From assembly GCF_003515945.1 (NCBI RefSeq), contig NZ_QWLM01000004.1:186001-250000 (forward strand): a stretch of 64,000 nucleotides of DNA, read 5' to 3'. Below the pieces are notes generated by a model, which saw only the letters and a program-made list of their open reading frames with translations, was not told where the DNA came from and searched no databases. Made by a program: the position numbers and the translations under genes. Shown piece after piece: positions 33,888-41,979 of this stretch (positions are counted from its first letter, which is position 1; each line of letters begins with the position of its first letter). Source of the DNA: Dermacoccus abyssi. GTDB taxonomy: Bacteria; Actinomycetota; Actinomycetes; Actinomycetales; Dermatophilaceae.

Positions 33888-33941
33888 TTGCACTTCATAG
33901 CTCATTCGTGCAAAATTGCACTCGCGTGTTTGACAGTGCAA
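33888..33941 (+). promoter_or_regulatory. TetR-gene promoter with TTGCAC/GTGCAA operators
   Basis: TTGCAC (33888-33893), a 17-base spacer and CAAAAT (33911-33916) form a plausible promoter. GTGCAAAATTGCAC at 33908-33921 is a near-perfect palindrome over the -10, and further half-sites TTGCAC at 33888 and GTGCAA at 33936 repeat the same word. This suits autorepression by the adjacent TetR protein, and could also affect the divergent DivIVA gene. Confidence 0.65.
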
Positions 33942-33951
33942 AGGAGTGGCC

Positions 33952-34572
33952 GTGGGTTTCATGTGGGATTGCAGCACTGACGACCCCCGAGCCCAGCGCG
34001 CCCACAAGCGGCTCCAGGAGATCCGCTCGGCGGCGTGCACCCTCGTCATCGAGCGCGGGTACGACGGCTTCACCATGGACGACCTCGCCGAGGCCGCCGG
34101 CGTCAGCCGCCGCACCCTGTTCAACTACGTGCCCGACAAGGCGTCGGCCGTCCTCGGCCCCGACGGCGTCGGGGACAACCCGCAGGTCGCGCTCTTCCGT
34201 GACGGCGGCCCCACCGGTGTCCTCATGCCCGACCTCATCCAGGCGCTCGACAGCGTCATGAGCGAGGTCGAGGATCCCTCCATGGTCAGCGATCAGCACG
34301 CCCTTGTCGAACGGGCCATCGCGAGCGACGGCAAGGTGGCCCACCTCGCGTTCGAGCGGTTCACGCACCTGTCCGACACCCTGGCCACCCTCATCTGCGA
34401 GCGCGAGAAGTGGGACGCGGGCGACCTGCGCGCCCGCACGATCACTGCAACCTTCCTCGCCATCGTCAAAGTCAGCCTCGAGGAGTTCTCCCTCCGCAAG
34501 GCCGACTCCGACTTCATGACCGTCTTCCACGACGTGCTCGACGCGGATGCCGCCGTCCGCTCGATGCGCTGA
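33952..34572 (+). CDS. TetR family transcriptional regulator
   Basis: 206 residues. The helix-turn-helix is in the first 60 residues: ERGYDGFTMDDLAEAAGVSR followed by RTLFNYVPDKASAVLG. The C-terminal ligand domain is not recognisable beyond the family. The GTG at 33952 is chosen because AAGGAG ends five bases before it; GTG 33946 overlaps that site. It lies 36 bases before an MMPL-type exporter gene, so it most likely represses itself and the exporter, through the TTGCAC/GTGCAA repeats upstream. Confidence 0.9.
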   Translation: MGFMWDCSTDDPRAQRAHKRLQEIRSAACTLVIERGYDGFTMDDLAEAAGVSRRTLFNYVPDKASAVLGPDGVGDNPQVALFRDGGPTGVLMPDLIQALDSVMSEVEDPSMVSDQHALVERAIASDGKVAHLAFERFTHLSDTLATLICEREKWDAGDLRARTITATFLAIVKVSLEEFSLRKADSDFMTVFHDVLDADAAVRSMR

Positions 34573-34608
34573 CACCCCACAGACCCCCCTTTCACAAAGG
34601 AGTTCCCA

Positions 34609-37095
34609 GTGGCAAACATGCTCTACCGCCTCGGAAGGACGGCCTACCGCAAGTGGCCGTTCTTCCTCGTGGGGTGGCTCATCGCCCTCCTCGCGCTCGG
34701 CGGATTCGCCGCCGCGAAGTCGCGGCCGATGACGTCGCAGTTCACGATTCCCGGCATCCCCTCGTTGCAGGCCGCCGAGACGCAGAAGGAACTGTTCCCG
34801 GATCAGCCCGCCGCCGACAAGCAGGTCAACGGCCAGCTCGTCATCAAGGCACCGGCCGGGCACACCCTCGCCGAACAGCCCTACAAGGGCCAGGTCGACG
34901 AACTGATCAAGAAGGTCAGCGGCGTCCAGCAGATGCCGAAGACGAAGCTCGCCAACCCCGCCGAAGCCGGCCCCGCGATGAAGCAGCAGATCGTCGCGCA
35001 GGCCACGAAGCAGGGCACGCCCAAGGCTGTCGCGGAGAAGAACGCCGAGGCGCTCTCCCCGCTGAGCAAGGACGGCCGCATCGGCACGGTGTCGTGGAAC
35101 TTCGCCGTCGACAACATCATGGACATCAAGCCCGAGACGCAGCAGAGCATCCTCGACGCGGCCAAGGCCGCCGAGAAGAACGGGCTCACCATCGCTGCCG
35201 GCGGCCAGGGCATGCAGGAGATGATCCAGCCGGGCGCCACCTCCGAGCTCATCGGCATCGGCATCGCGCTGCTCGTCCTCGTCCTGACCTTCGGCTCGTT
35301 CGTCGCCGCGGGCATGCCGATCCTCAACGCCGTCATGGGCCTCATGCTCGGCATGATGGGCATCACCGGCGCCACCGCGTTCTTCGACCTGCCCGAGACG
35401 ACGACCGCGCTCGCCTCGATGATCGGCCTCGCCGTCGGTATCGACTACGCGCTGTTCATCCTGTCGCGCTACCGCGCGGAGCTGCGCCACGTCGACATCA
35501 ACAGCCAGGCCGACCGTGAGCACGCCATGGGCCGCGCACTCGGCACGGCCGGTTCGGCGGTCGTCTTCGCCGGCCTCACCGTCATCATCGCGCTGTCCGC
35601 GTTCGGCGTTCTCGGTATCAGCATGCTGACGGCGATGGGTCTCGGCGCGGCCGGCACCGTCACGCTCGCCGTCATCACGTCGCTGACGCTGCTGCCCGCC
35701 CTCATGGGCATGCTCAAGACGAAGGCGTTCGCCGGTCGGGTCCGCGAGGACAAGGCCGCCGACGAGTTCGACCACGACTCGACCAACGGCTCGGTGCGCC
35801 TCGCGCGCGGCATCCGCAAGGCCCCGTGGGCGGTCGCACTCGCTGTCGTCGCGCTGCTCGCCGCCCTGGCCTCGCCGGTGCAGCACCTCCACCTCGGCCT
35901 GCCGTCCGACGCGACGGCGCAGAAGGGTACGGAGGCTCGACAGAGCGCCGACCTGCTCGCCGAGGGCTGGGGCGCGGGCAAGAACGCGCCGATGATCGCC
36001 ATCATCGACGGCCGTGAGATCGACGGCGGCCAGAAGGCCCAGATGGGTGCCTACGCCAAGGTCGTCGAATGGGCGGCCAAGGACGAGAACGTGGCCAACG
36101 CACAGATCGTGCAGATGGCGAAGAAGGGCGACGGCGCCGTCGTCATGGTGACGCCGAAGACGGGCCCGGCCGACAAGGCCACTGACGAGATGCTGGAGCG
36201 TCTGCGCGACCAGCAGGCCGCCACCGAGAAGGCCACGGGCACGAAGCTCGGCATCACCGGCCAGACGGCGATCGCGGCGGACGTGTCGGAGAAGCTCGCC
36301 GACGCCCTGCCGAAGTACCTCGCCATCGTCGTCGGCCTCGCGTTCCTGCTCCTCGTCCTCGTGTTCCGTTCGATCGTCGTGCCGCTGCTCGCCACGCTGG
36401 GCTTCCTGCTCTCCGTGCTCGCGACGCTCGGTTTCACGACGAAGCTCGTCACCGACGGCACGTTCGGCATCTTCGAGCCGCAGCCGATCATGAGCTTCAT
36501 GCCGACGCTGCTCATCGGCATCGTGTTCGGGCTCGCGATGGACTACCAGGTGTTCCTCACGACCCGCATGCGCGAGGCCTACGTGCACGGCACGGAAGCG
36601 CGTGACGCCGTCATCGACGGTTTCCGCCACTCGGGCCGCGTCGTCGTGGCCGCTGCTCTCATCATGATCTCGGTGTTCGCCGCCTTCGCGGCACAGGACA
36701 ACGCGCTCATCCGTGAGATCGGTATCGCGCTCGCGGCAGCGATCGTGTTCGACGCCTTCCTCGTGCGCATGATCCTCGTGCCCGCCGTCATGCTCATGCT
36801 CGGCGACAAGGCCTGGTGGATGCCGAAGTGGCTCGACAAGATCCTGCCGAACGTCGACGTCGAGGGCGAGAGCCTCGCCCAGCACGGTGCTCGCCCGGGG
36901 ACGCCGGCCGTGGCCGGCGCGGCTGGTTCGGCTGCGGGCATCGCTGACGCACCTGCCGCGTCGGGCTCGGTGACCGCTGGTGGCGCCACCCCGGCGTCCA
37001 CGGTGGCGAAGGTCTTCGAAGGCGAGAGCCACAGCGAGCCGAAGCACCTGGCCGACGACAACGACACGGTGCGTGACGACGGTTACAAGCCGTAG
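34609..37095 (+). CDS. MMPL/RND family exporter
   Basis: 828-residue membrane transporter with two repeats of the MMPL fold: one N-terminal helix, an extracytoplasmic domain (residues about 35-200), five helices, then the same again. GLAVGIDYALFILSRYR and GIVFGLAMDYQVFLTTRMRE hold the Asp-Tyr proton-relay motifs of each half, both intact. Exports lipids or toxic compounds driven by the proton gradient. The last 90 residues are a disordered Ala/Gly/acidic tail. GTG start with AAAGGAG nine bases before. Cotranscribed with and probably controlled by the TetR gene. Confidence 0.92.
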   Translation: MANMLYRLGRTAYRKWPFFLVGWLIALLALGGFAAAKSRPMTSQFTIPGIPSLQAAETQKELFPDQPAADKQVNGQLVIKAPAGHTLAEQPYKGQVDELIKKVSGVQQMPKTKLANPAEAGPAMKQQIVAQATKQGTPKAVAEKNAEALSPLSKDGRIGTVSWNFAVDNIMDIKPETQQSILDAAKAAEKNGLTIAAGGQGMQEMIQPGATSELIGIGIALLVLVLTFGSFVAAGMPILNAVMGLMLGMMGITGATAFFDLPETTTALASMIGLAVGIDYALFILSRYRAELRHVDINSQADREHAMGRALGTAGSAVVFAGLTVIIALSAFGVLGISMLTAMGLGAAGTVTLAVITSLTLLPALMGMLKTKAFAGRVREDKAADEFDHDSTNGSVRLARGIRKAPWAVALAVVALLAALASPVQHLHLGLPSDATAQKGTEARQSADLLAEGWGAGKNAPMIAIIDGREIDGGQKAQMGAYAKVVEWAAKDENVANAQIVQMAKKGDGAVVMVTPKTGPADKATDEMLERLRDQQAATEKATGTKLGITGQTAIAADVSEKLADALPKYLAIVVGLAFLLLVLVFRSIVVPLLATLGFLLSVLATLGFTTKLVTDGTFGIFEPQPIMSFMPTLLIGIVFGLAMDYQVFLTTRMREAYVHGTEARDAVIDGFRHSGRVVVAAALIMISVFAAFAAQDNALIREIGIALAAAIVFDAFLVRMILVPAVMLMLGDKAWWMPKWLDKILPNVDVEGESLAQHGARPGTPAVAGAAGSAAGIADAPAASGSVTAGGATPASTVAKVFEGESHSEPKHLADDNDTVRDDGYKP

Positions 37096-37116
37096 CACTG
37101 ACGCATCGAAGAACTG

Positions 37117-37158
37117 CGGCGGGCGCGAACCTTCTCTGGGGAGGGTTCGCGCCCGCCG
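37117..37158. terminator. Bidirectional terminator
   Basis: Perfect 15-base stem CGGCGGGCGCGAACC / GGTTCGCGCCCGCCG with a 12-base loop, ending the MMPL transcript and the converging ribosomal protein transcript. Confidence 0.8.
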
Positions 37159-37164
37159 TCCGTC

Positions 37165-37197
37165 TCACCCCCTCGCGATCTTCGACTTCTTGGCCAT
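37165..37197 (-). pseudogene. rpsN: rpsN stub (ribosomal protein S14, 10 codons left)
   Basis: ATG 37197 overlaps the rpmG stop (TGATG) and encodes [10 protein letters not shown] before a TGA. Bacterial S14 of the zinc-free form begins MAKKSKIAR and normally continues for about 100 residues, so everything after the ninth residue has been lost, probably by a deletion that joined the start to the terminator region. The order rpmB-rpmG-rpsN is the usual one in zinc-regulated actinobacterial clusters. Confidence 0.8.
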
Positions 37198-37367
37198 CAG
37201 CGGATCTCCTTGAACACGACGTGCCGGCGCACGATCGGGTCGTACTTGCGCAGTTCGAGCCGGCCGGGGGTGTTTCGACGGTTCTTCTGCGTGATGTAGC
37301 GACAGCCGGTGCCGGCGCTCGACTGGACGCTGACCTTCGGGCGTACGTCGCTCCTCTTGGAGGCCAT
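37197..37367 (-). CDS. rpmG: 50S ribosomal protein L33, zinc-independent form
   Basis: 56 residues, [20 protein letters not shown] start and [19 protein letters not shown] end are the L33 signature. The two CxxC pairs of the zinc-binding form are absent (one single Cys in [10 protein letters not shown]), so it is the C-minus paralogue used under zinc limitation. Start ATG 37367 overlaps the rpmB stop and its own stop overlaps the rpsN stub. Part of the minus-strand arm of the Zur-controlled cluster. Confidence 0.95.
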   Translation of the reverse strand: MASKRSDVRPKVSVQSSAGTGCRYITQKNRRNTPGRLELRKYDPIVRRHVVFKEIR

Positions 37368-37603
37368 CAGAGCTTCACTCCCCTCGCCCGCAACTCGGCG
37401 ACGACGACGTCGATACCGCGCTTGTCGATGGTGCGAATGCCGCGTGGGCTGACGGTGAGGCGCACGGTGCGTCCGAGGCTCGGCACCCAGTAGCGCCTCT
37501 TCTGGACGTTGACGTCGAACCGCCTCTTGCTGCGCACGTGGCTGTGCGAGATCGAATGGCCGAAGCCCGGCACAGCGCCGCTGACCATGCATTTGCGTGC
37601 CAT
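37367..37603 (-). CDS. rpmB: 50S ribosomal protein L28, zinc-independent form
   Basis: 78 residues. [20 protein letters not shown] and [20 protein letters not shown] are typical for L28; the single Cys in MARKCMVSG leaves no complete zinc site. First gene of the minus-strand arm; its ATG is 18 bases from the Zur-like palindrome. Stop and rpmG start overlap (TGATG). Confidence 0.95.
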   Translation of the reverse strand: MARKCMVSGAVPGFGHSISHSHVRSKRRFDVNVQKRRYWVPSLGRTVRLTVSPRGIRTIDKRGIDVVVAELRARGVKL

Positions 37604-37620
37604 GCTGCTCCTCGGATACA

Positions 37621-37641
37621 AAATGAGAGCGGTTCTCATTT
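37621..37641. promoter_or_regulatory. Zur-like operator between divergent ribosomal protein genes
   Basis: AAATGAGA, five bases, TCTCATTT: an eight-base perfect inverted repeat of the AATGANA...TNTCATT type recognised by zinc uptake regulators. It sits between rpmB (minus) and rpmE (plus), so one site can control both arms. Assignment to Zur rests on this word and on the genes around it. Confidence 0.75.
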
Positions 37642-37669
37642 CTAACACGAGGAAAGAGGGGTAGCAACC

Positions 37670-37921
37670 GTGAAGAAGGGCATCCACCCCGCCTACGAGC
37701 GCGTGGCGTTCCGGGACTCCACCACCGGCGCCGTGTTCGTCACCCGAACGACGCTGCGCCCGAGCGAGACCATCGACATCGACGGTGACACGGTGCCGGT
37801 CGTCAACGTCGAGGTCTCCAGCGACTCGCACCCGTTCTGGACGGGCAAGGCGCGCGTGCACGACAGCGAAGGGCGCGTGGCACAGTTCAACCGCCGCTAC
37901 GGACGAGGACGCACGGCGTGA
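37670..37921 (+). CDS. rpmE2: 50S ribosomal protein L31 type B
   Basis: 83 residues, [20 protein letters not shown] start and [20 protein letters not shown]. The zinc-binding Cys residues of type A L31 are absent and the chain has the type B extension, as expected for the zinc-free paralogue. GTG start with GAGGGG eight bases upstream. Its stop overlaps the GTG of the COG0523 gene (GTGA). First gene of the plus-strand arm. Confidence 0.95.
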   Translation: MKKGIHPAYERVAFRDSTTGAVFVTRTTLRPSETIDIDGDTVPVVNVEVSSDSHPFWTGKARVHDSEGRVAQFNRRYGRGRTA

Positions 37922-39014
37922 GCGGGCAGGGGAACAGCGCAACGCCCACCGTCGTCATCACCGGCGTCGAACAGAGCGCAGCCGACACCACGGCCATGAG
38001 TTTGCTGTTCGACCTGCCGAAGCCTGTCGTCGTCACGGTCTCGTTCGGGGCTGACGGGACGAGCCTCGTGCGCACGGTGAGCGACGTGACCGGCCTGCTG
38101 GATCGCACGACGATCGACCTCGAACACGCCTGCGTGCCGTGCGCGATCCGCGAGGACGTGCTGCCGACGATTGCCGGCCTCGCGAGCAGCGGCCACTGGT
38201 CGAGCATCATCGCGAGACTGCCGATCGGAGCTGAGGCGACGCAGTTGTGCCGAGTCGCCTCCTATGAGCCGAACACGCTCGGCGGAGCACGGATGGCAGC
38301 CGTCGTGAACGCGGTCGACGGATGTGACGCCGTCCGACACCTCACCGGGCCCGAACTGCTGGTCGAACGGGAGTTGCCCACGTTCGAAGGTGACGTGCGC
38401 GGCACCGCCAAGGTGGCGACGACCCTGCTCGAGTACGCGGATGTCATCGCCGTCGACGGCGAACTCATGCCCGAATGCTCGACGCTCGTCCGCACGCTGG
38501 CGCGCAGGTGGTCGAGAACTGGTCGCAGTGGGACGCGACAGCACTTCTGCCCGGCGTGCACGACGTCGAAGCCATCGAGAAGTGGGTCGCCGAGACGCCA
38601 CCCGCCCAGATCGGGGACTCGTGCGAGGACGGTGTGTGGCGCGTGCGGCTTCGCTCCGAACGTGCCGTACACCCCGAGCGCATCCAGGAGAACCTGCCGG
38701 AACTCGGCGGCGGCGCGTTCCGGACGCGCGGCTGCTTCTGGGTGCCGACCCGGCCGGAGACGCTGTGCGCGTGGGACGGCGCAGCGGGTCAGCTCAACAT
38801 CGGCACGGCGGGGCGCTGACGCCGTCCGGCCGCGCGGCGTACGGATTTCGTCGTCACCGGGCTCCTCGCGCACGGTGACCCTCGCGACGAATTGCGTCGA
38901 GCCTTCGAAGCGGCCCTGTGCACACCCGCCGAACTCGACACGCTCGCAGCCGTGTGGAGCACCGACGAAGACGGACTCGAGCCCTGGCTCGGCGACATGA
39001 AGGAGTACCACTGA
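37918..39014 (+). pseudogene. COG0523/CobW-like zinc GTPase homologue, broken
   Basis: Would encode about 365 residues of the COG0523 zinc chaperone family found in Zur clusters. The frame holds to LMPECSTLVRTLA, then must shift by one base (lost at about 38499-38503) to read AQVVENWSQWDATALLPG; the C-terminal half meets an in-frame TGA at 38817-38819 where GxWRRP is expected, then continues [18 protein letters not shown] to EYH. The P-loop is also degenerate (GVEQSAADTT instead of GxxGxGKT) and the metal motif reads ACVPCAIRED in place of CxCC. GTPase function is probably lost. Confidence 0.82.
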
Positions 39015-39214
39015 TGGCCGTTCCGAAACGAAAAGTCTCACGCGCCAACACCCGCTCGCGACGAGCGAACTGGAAGGCGGTGCCCGCGGTGCTCGTCCCC
39101 GTCGCCGTGGACGGGACGTTCTACCGGGTTCCGCGGCGTCTCGCCCGGGCCGTCGAACGAGGGCTCATCGACCCGCCCACAGAATCACGCATCGACGAAG
39201 GAGGACGACGATGA
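39014..39214 (+). CDS. rpmF: 50S ribosomal protein L32, zinc-independent form
   Basis: 66 residues. [20 protein letters not shown] is the L32 N-terminus; the Cys residues of the zinc-binding form are missing. The C-terminal half ([20 protein letters not shown]) is of the actinobacterial L32 type. The ATG overlaps the last stop of the COG0523 frame and its own TGA overlaps the rpmJ start, so the arm is translationally coupled. Confidence 0.93.
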   Translation: MAVPKRKVSRANTRSRRANWKAVPAVLVPVAVDGTFYRVPRRLARAVERGLIDPPTESRIDEGGRR

Positions 39215-39333
39215 AGGTGCGCAAGTCCCTGCGCTCACTCAAGGACCAGCCCGGCTCGCAGGTTGTTCGCCGCCGCGGCAAGACCTACGCCATCAACAAA
39301 CAGAACCCGCGCGTCAAGGCTCGTCAGGGCTGA
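39211..39333 (+). CDS. rpmJ: 50S ribosomal protein L36, zinc-independent form
   Basis: 40 residues: [20 protein letters not shown] and [19 protein letters not shown]. No Cys is present, so this is the YkgO-type L36 lacking the zinc ribbon. GAAGGAGG is seven bases ahead of the ATG, which overlaps the L32 stop (ATGA). Last gene of the plus-strand arm. Confidence 0.95.
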   Translation: MKVRKSLRSLKDQPGSQVVRRRGKTYAINKQNPRVKARQG

Positions 39334-39334
39334 G

Positions 39335-39420
39335 TCGGCCACGTCGACGCTGGGCGGTGCACGCACGTGATCGGTGTGTGCGTCGCCCAGCGCGCACGGC
39401 GCCGACGTCTGCGTGGCCGA
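39335..39420 (+). terminator. Long imperfect hairpin after rpmJ
   Basis: Outer arms TCGGCCACG / CGTGGCCGA and inner arms CGCTGGGCG / CGCCCAGCG, with an inner partial stem around GTGCACGCAC. It starts two bases past the rpmJ stop and ends 64 before bioB. Likely ends the zinc cluster; a role as a structured leader of bioB is possible but less likely since the bioB promoter lies downstream. Confidence 0.55.
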
Positions 39421-39457
39421 GCCCGGGCAATCGGGCTGCGAGTTACTCGCCCGTCTC

Positions 39458-39475
39458 GGTTAATCGTCGTTAACC
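39458..39475 (+). promoter_or_regulatory. Operator-like palindrome over the bioB -10
   Basis: GGTTAA, six bases, TTAACC, perfect in both arms. TAACCT (39471-39476) within it fits a -10 seven bases before the ATG, a leaderless arrangement. A biotin-responsive repressor such as BioQ or BirA is the obvious candidate, but the word is not the standard motif of either. Confidence 0.55.
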
Positions 39476-39483
39476 TAGGCGGC

Positions 39484-40521
39484 ATGACCGCGACGACTGA
39501 GGCACCCAGCACGCACACCGACGACAGCACCGACATCCTGGCGCGCGCCCGGACGCAGGTGCTCGAGAACGGGCAGCCGCTCGGCTACGACGACCTCGTC
39601 GAGGTGCTGCGCACCGGCGACGACCGACTCGAGGAGTTGCTGCAACTGGCCCACGACGTGCGCCTTCGCTACAACGGTGACGAGGTCGAGGTCGAGGGCA
39701 TCGTCAGCCTCAAGACGGGCGGGTGCCCGGAGGACTGCCACTTCTGCTCGCAGTCGGGCCAGTTCACCTCCCCGGTGCGCTCGGTGTGGCTCAACATCCC
39801 GCAGCTCGTGCGCGCCGCGAAGCAGACGCGCGAGACGGGCGCGTCGGAGTTCTGCATCGTCGCCGCCGTGCGCGGGCCCGACGAGAAGCTCATGACGCAG
39901 ATGCGTGAGGCCGTGAAGGCCATCCACGCCGAGGTCGACATCCAGGTCGCGGCGTCGCTCGGCATGCTCACCCAGGAGCAGGTCGACGACCTGCGCGACA
40001 TGGGCGTGCACCGCTACAACCACAACCTCGAAGCGGCGAAGTCGTACTTCCCCGACGTCGTCACGACGCACTCGTACGAGGAGCGTTTCGAGACGTGCCA
40101 GATGATCCGCGAGTCGGGCATGGAGCTGTGCTGCGGTGGGCTCGTCGGCATGGGCGAGACGCTTGAGCAGCGCGCCGAACTCGCGTCGCAGCTGGCTGAG
40201 CTCGACCCGCACGAGGTGCCGCTCAACTTCCTCAACCCGCGCCCGGGAACGCCGTTCGAGAACATCGAGCCGATGGAGTCGAACGACGCCCTGCGCACCA
40301 TCGCCGCGTTCCGCCTCGCGCTGCCGCGCACCATCCTGCGCTACGCGGGCGGCCGTGAGTTGACGCTAGGCGACCTCGGCACGCGCGACGGCCTCATGGG
40401 TGGCATCAACGCCGTCATCGTGGGCAACTACCTCACGACGCTCGGGCGTGACCCGAAGGAAGACCTGTCACTCCTGTCGGACCTCAACATGCCGATCAAG
40501 GCGCTCAACGCCACGCTCTGA
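39484..40521 (+). CDS. bioB: Biotin synthase
   Basis: Radical-SAM enzyme inserting sulfur into dethiobiotin, last step of biotin synthesis. 345 residues. [14 protein letters not shown] carries the CxxxCxxC that binds the radical [4Fe-4S] cluster; [24 protein letters not shown] and [15 protein letters not shown] supply the Cys and Arg ligands of the auxiliary [2Fe-2S] cluster region. The N-terminal 15 residues are a Thr/Asp-rich extension. Start ATG 39484. A hairpin and bsaP follow. Confidence 0.97.
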   Translation: MTATTEAPSTHTDDSTDILARARTQVLENGQPLGYDDLVEVLRTGDDRLEELLQLAHDVRLRYNGDEVEVEGIVSLKTGGCPEDCHFCSQSGQFTSPVRSVWLNIPQLVRAAKQTRETGASEFCIVAAVRGPDEKLMTQMREAVKAIHAEVDIQVAASLGMLTQEQVDDLRDMGVHRYNHNLEAAKSYFPDVVTTHSYEERFETCQMIRESGMELCCGGLVGMGETLEQRAELASQLAELDPHEVPLNFLNPRPGTPFENIEPMESNDALRTIAAFRLALPRTILRYAGGRELTLGDLGTRDGLMGGINAVIVGNYLTTLGRDPKEDLSLLSDLNMPIKALNATL

Positions 40522-40543
40522 GCGCCGCCCCGCACCGACTCTT

Positions 40544-40580
40544 CGTCCGCTCCCGACCGCCTCGCGCTCGGGAGCGGACG
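40544..40580 (+). terminator. Hairpin between bioB and bsaP
   Basis: Perfect 13-base stem CGTCCGCTCCCGA / TCGGGAGCGGACG with an 11-base loop, 27 bases before the bsaP start. It could attenuate or process the transcript between the two genes; there is no T-run. Confidence 0.5.
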
Positions 40581-40606
40581 TCTCACCCTTCGAGGAGACC
40601 TTCCTG

Positions 40607-40840
40607 ATGAGCGCTACGAGCGACACGGGCGTCGCGGACGTCACCGCGACGTACTGCACCCGGTGCGGCAAGCTGCCCGACGAGGCCGACCACACCGCAT
40701 GCGTGCGCTGGCTCGCCGCCGAGGAACCGCCCCGCTTCTGCGCCCAGTGCGCCCGCCGGATGAAGGTGCAGGTCGTCCCGACGGGGTGGTCGGCCGAGTG
40801 CTCCCGCCACGGCGCATTGAGCGGCGGCGCAGGAGTCTGA
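40607..40840 (+). CDS. bsaP: Biotin synthase auxiliary protein BsaP
   Basis: 77 residues with six cysteines: [30 protein letters not shown] and WSAECSRHG. This pattern fits BsaP, the small iron-sulfur protein that actinobacterial BioB needs for activity. ATG 40607 follows CGAGGAG with an eight-base spacing. It is directly behind bioB, separated by a hairpin, as in other actinobacteria. The neighbouring repeat begins 17 bases after the stop. Confidence 0.85.
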   Translation: MSATSDTGVADVTATYCTRCGKLPDEADHTACVRWLAAEEPPRFCAQCARRMKVQVVPTGWSAECSRHGALSGGAGV

Positions 40841-40856
40841 CCCGCTGGGGCGGGGG

Positions 40857-40924
40857 CTAGCTGGTGACGTTTGCTGCGGTTGGCTGCGTTGCAACGTCAC
40901 CAAGCGCAGCAAACGTCACCAACC
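40857..40924 (+). repeat. Palindromic repeat, copy 1
   Basis: Starts CTAGCTGGTGACGTTTGCTG; outer arms TGGTGACGTTTGCTGCG and its complement near 40904-40922 pair with one mismatch, and the loop itself contains the palindrome CGTTGCAACG. A second copy in the same orientation is at 41914-41978. The two copies bound the nuclease-like gene. Confidence 0.85.
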
Positions 40925-41017
40925 AGCGTGTCCACAGCAGTGACGGCCGAGGCTTCTGTCCACAGGCCCCGTCCGAGGCTTCTTGTCACCCCGGCCCAGG
41001 CTCCTGATGCTGGCTCC

Positions 41018-41917
41018 ATGAGCACCCATCAACCGCCCGTGCGGAGCGTGACGACGGCGCAACTGACGCGCGCAGGTCTCACCTCACGTCAGATCGATGC
41101 CTTCGTTCGCTCGGGCAAGCTCGAGCGAATCGGCCGAGGCGTCTACGTCGAAAGCCACGACGTAGACGCGGCAAGCCCGGAGTCACGGGTACGGGAGCAT
41201 CTCGTCCGAGCTGTCGCCTTGTGCCGATCCTCCTCCGGGGCTTACCTCGTGGGACCGAGCGCGTGCCTTGCGCTCGGACTTCCCCTCCTCGTTCTTCCCC
41301 GCGACGTTCACATCGCGCGCGCCTCGTCACGTGTCCAAACCCGCAGGCTCGGGGTGCGCGCACACCGCCCGTGGTCGCATGACATCCGAACACTCGACGA
41401 CCTCGGGGTGGACGTGCAATGCCCCGAGGCGGCCATCGTCGAACTGGCAGCACGCGAGGGTGCGCTGCACGGACTCGTGCCTGCTGATGTCGCGATCCGG
41501 CACGAAGACGTGTGGTTCGAACGTGTCCTGGCTTCCTGGGGCAAGCGCCACGGCATCGCCCAGGCCCGGCTCGTCGCCGAACTCGCCGACGGCCGTCGCG
41601 AATCGCCCTTGGAAACGCAAACCGCGTGGCAGGCGCACGGGGAAGGGATCCGTCTTGAGCCGCAGACCGTCATCCGCGACAGGGCGGGCGAGTGGGTGGC
41701 CACGGTCGACTTCACCGTTGCGGGATACAAGGTCGTCGTCGAGGTCGACGGTTTGGGCAAGTACCGACGCCCGGACGACCTGAAGAAGGAACGGGTGCGT
41801 CACAACCAGATCGAGGAGCTCGGGTGGCTCGTTGTCCGTGTCATCGCAGACGACCTGCGGTTCGGTCGGTTCGTGCCGCGCCTTCACGCGGCAATGGCGC
41901 GCGCCGAGCGCCGCTAG
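41018..41917 (+). CDS. AbiEi-like winged helix / DUF559-type nuclease-fold protein
   Basis: 299 residues. N-terminal winged helix VTTAQLTRAGLTSRQIDAFV and LERIGRGVYV resembles the AbiEi antitoxin/transcription-regulator domain. The C-terminal 100 residues (SPLETQTAW, WVATVDFTVAGYKVVVEVDG, LGWLVVRVIADDL) fit the DUF559 / very-short-patch-repair-like PD-(D/E)xK fold, with Asp and Glu in VDF and VEVDG. Such proteins are common and multi-copy in actinobacteria with unknown roles. Its TAG stop is formed by the CTAG of repeat copy 2, so gene and repeat are one unit. It interrupts the biotin genes. No cognate toxin is next to it. Confidence 0.75.
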   Translation: MSTHQPPVRSVTTAQLTRAGLTSRQIDAFVRSGKLERIGRGVYVESHDVDAASPESRVREHLVRAVALCRSSSGAYLVGPSACLALGLPLLVLPRDVHIARASSRVQTRRLGVRAHRPWSHDIRTLDDLGVDVQCPEAAIVELAAREGALHGLVPADVAIRHEDVWFERVLASWGKRHGIAQARLVAELADGRRESPLETQTAWQAHGEGIRLEPQTVIRDRAGEWVATVDFTVAGYKVVVEVDGLGKYRRPDDLKKERVRHNQIEELGWLVVRVIADDLRFGRFVPRLHAAMARAERR

Positions 41918-41978
41918 CTGGTGACGTTTGCTGCGCTTGGCTGCGTTGCAACGTCACCAACCGCAGAAAACGTCACCA
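41914..41978 (+). repeat. Palindromic repeat, copy 2
   Basis: Same orientation and almost identical sequence to 40857-40924 (changes: GGTTGG to GCTTGG, and GCAGCAAA to GCAGAAAA). It includes the stop codon of the nuclease-like gene. Confidence 0.85.
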
Positions 41979-41979
41979 G

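Noticed and set aside
33895-37098. 1067-codon minus-strand frame opposite the TetR/MMPL genes
   Set aside because: No domain, antisense composition, and the opposite strand has clear genes.
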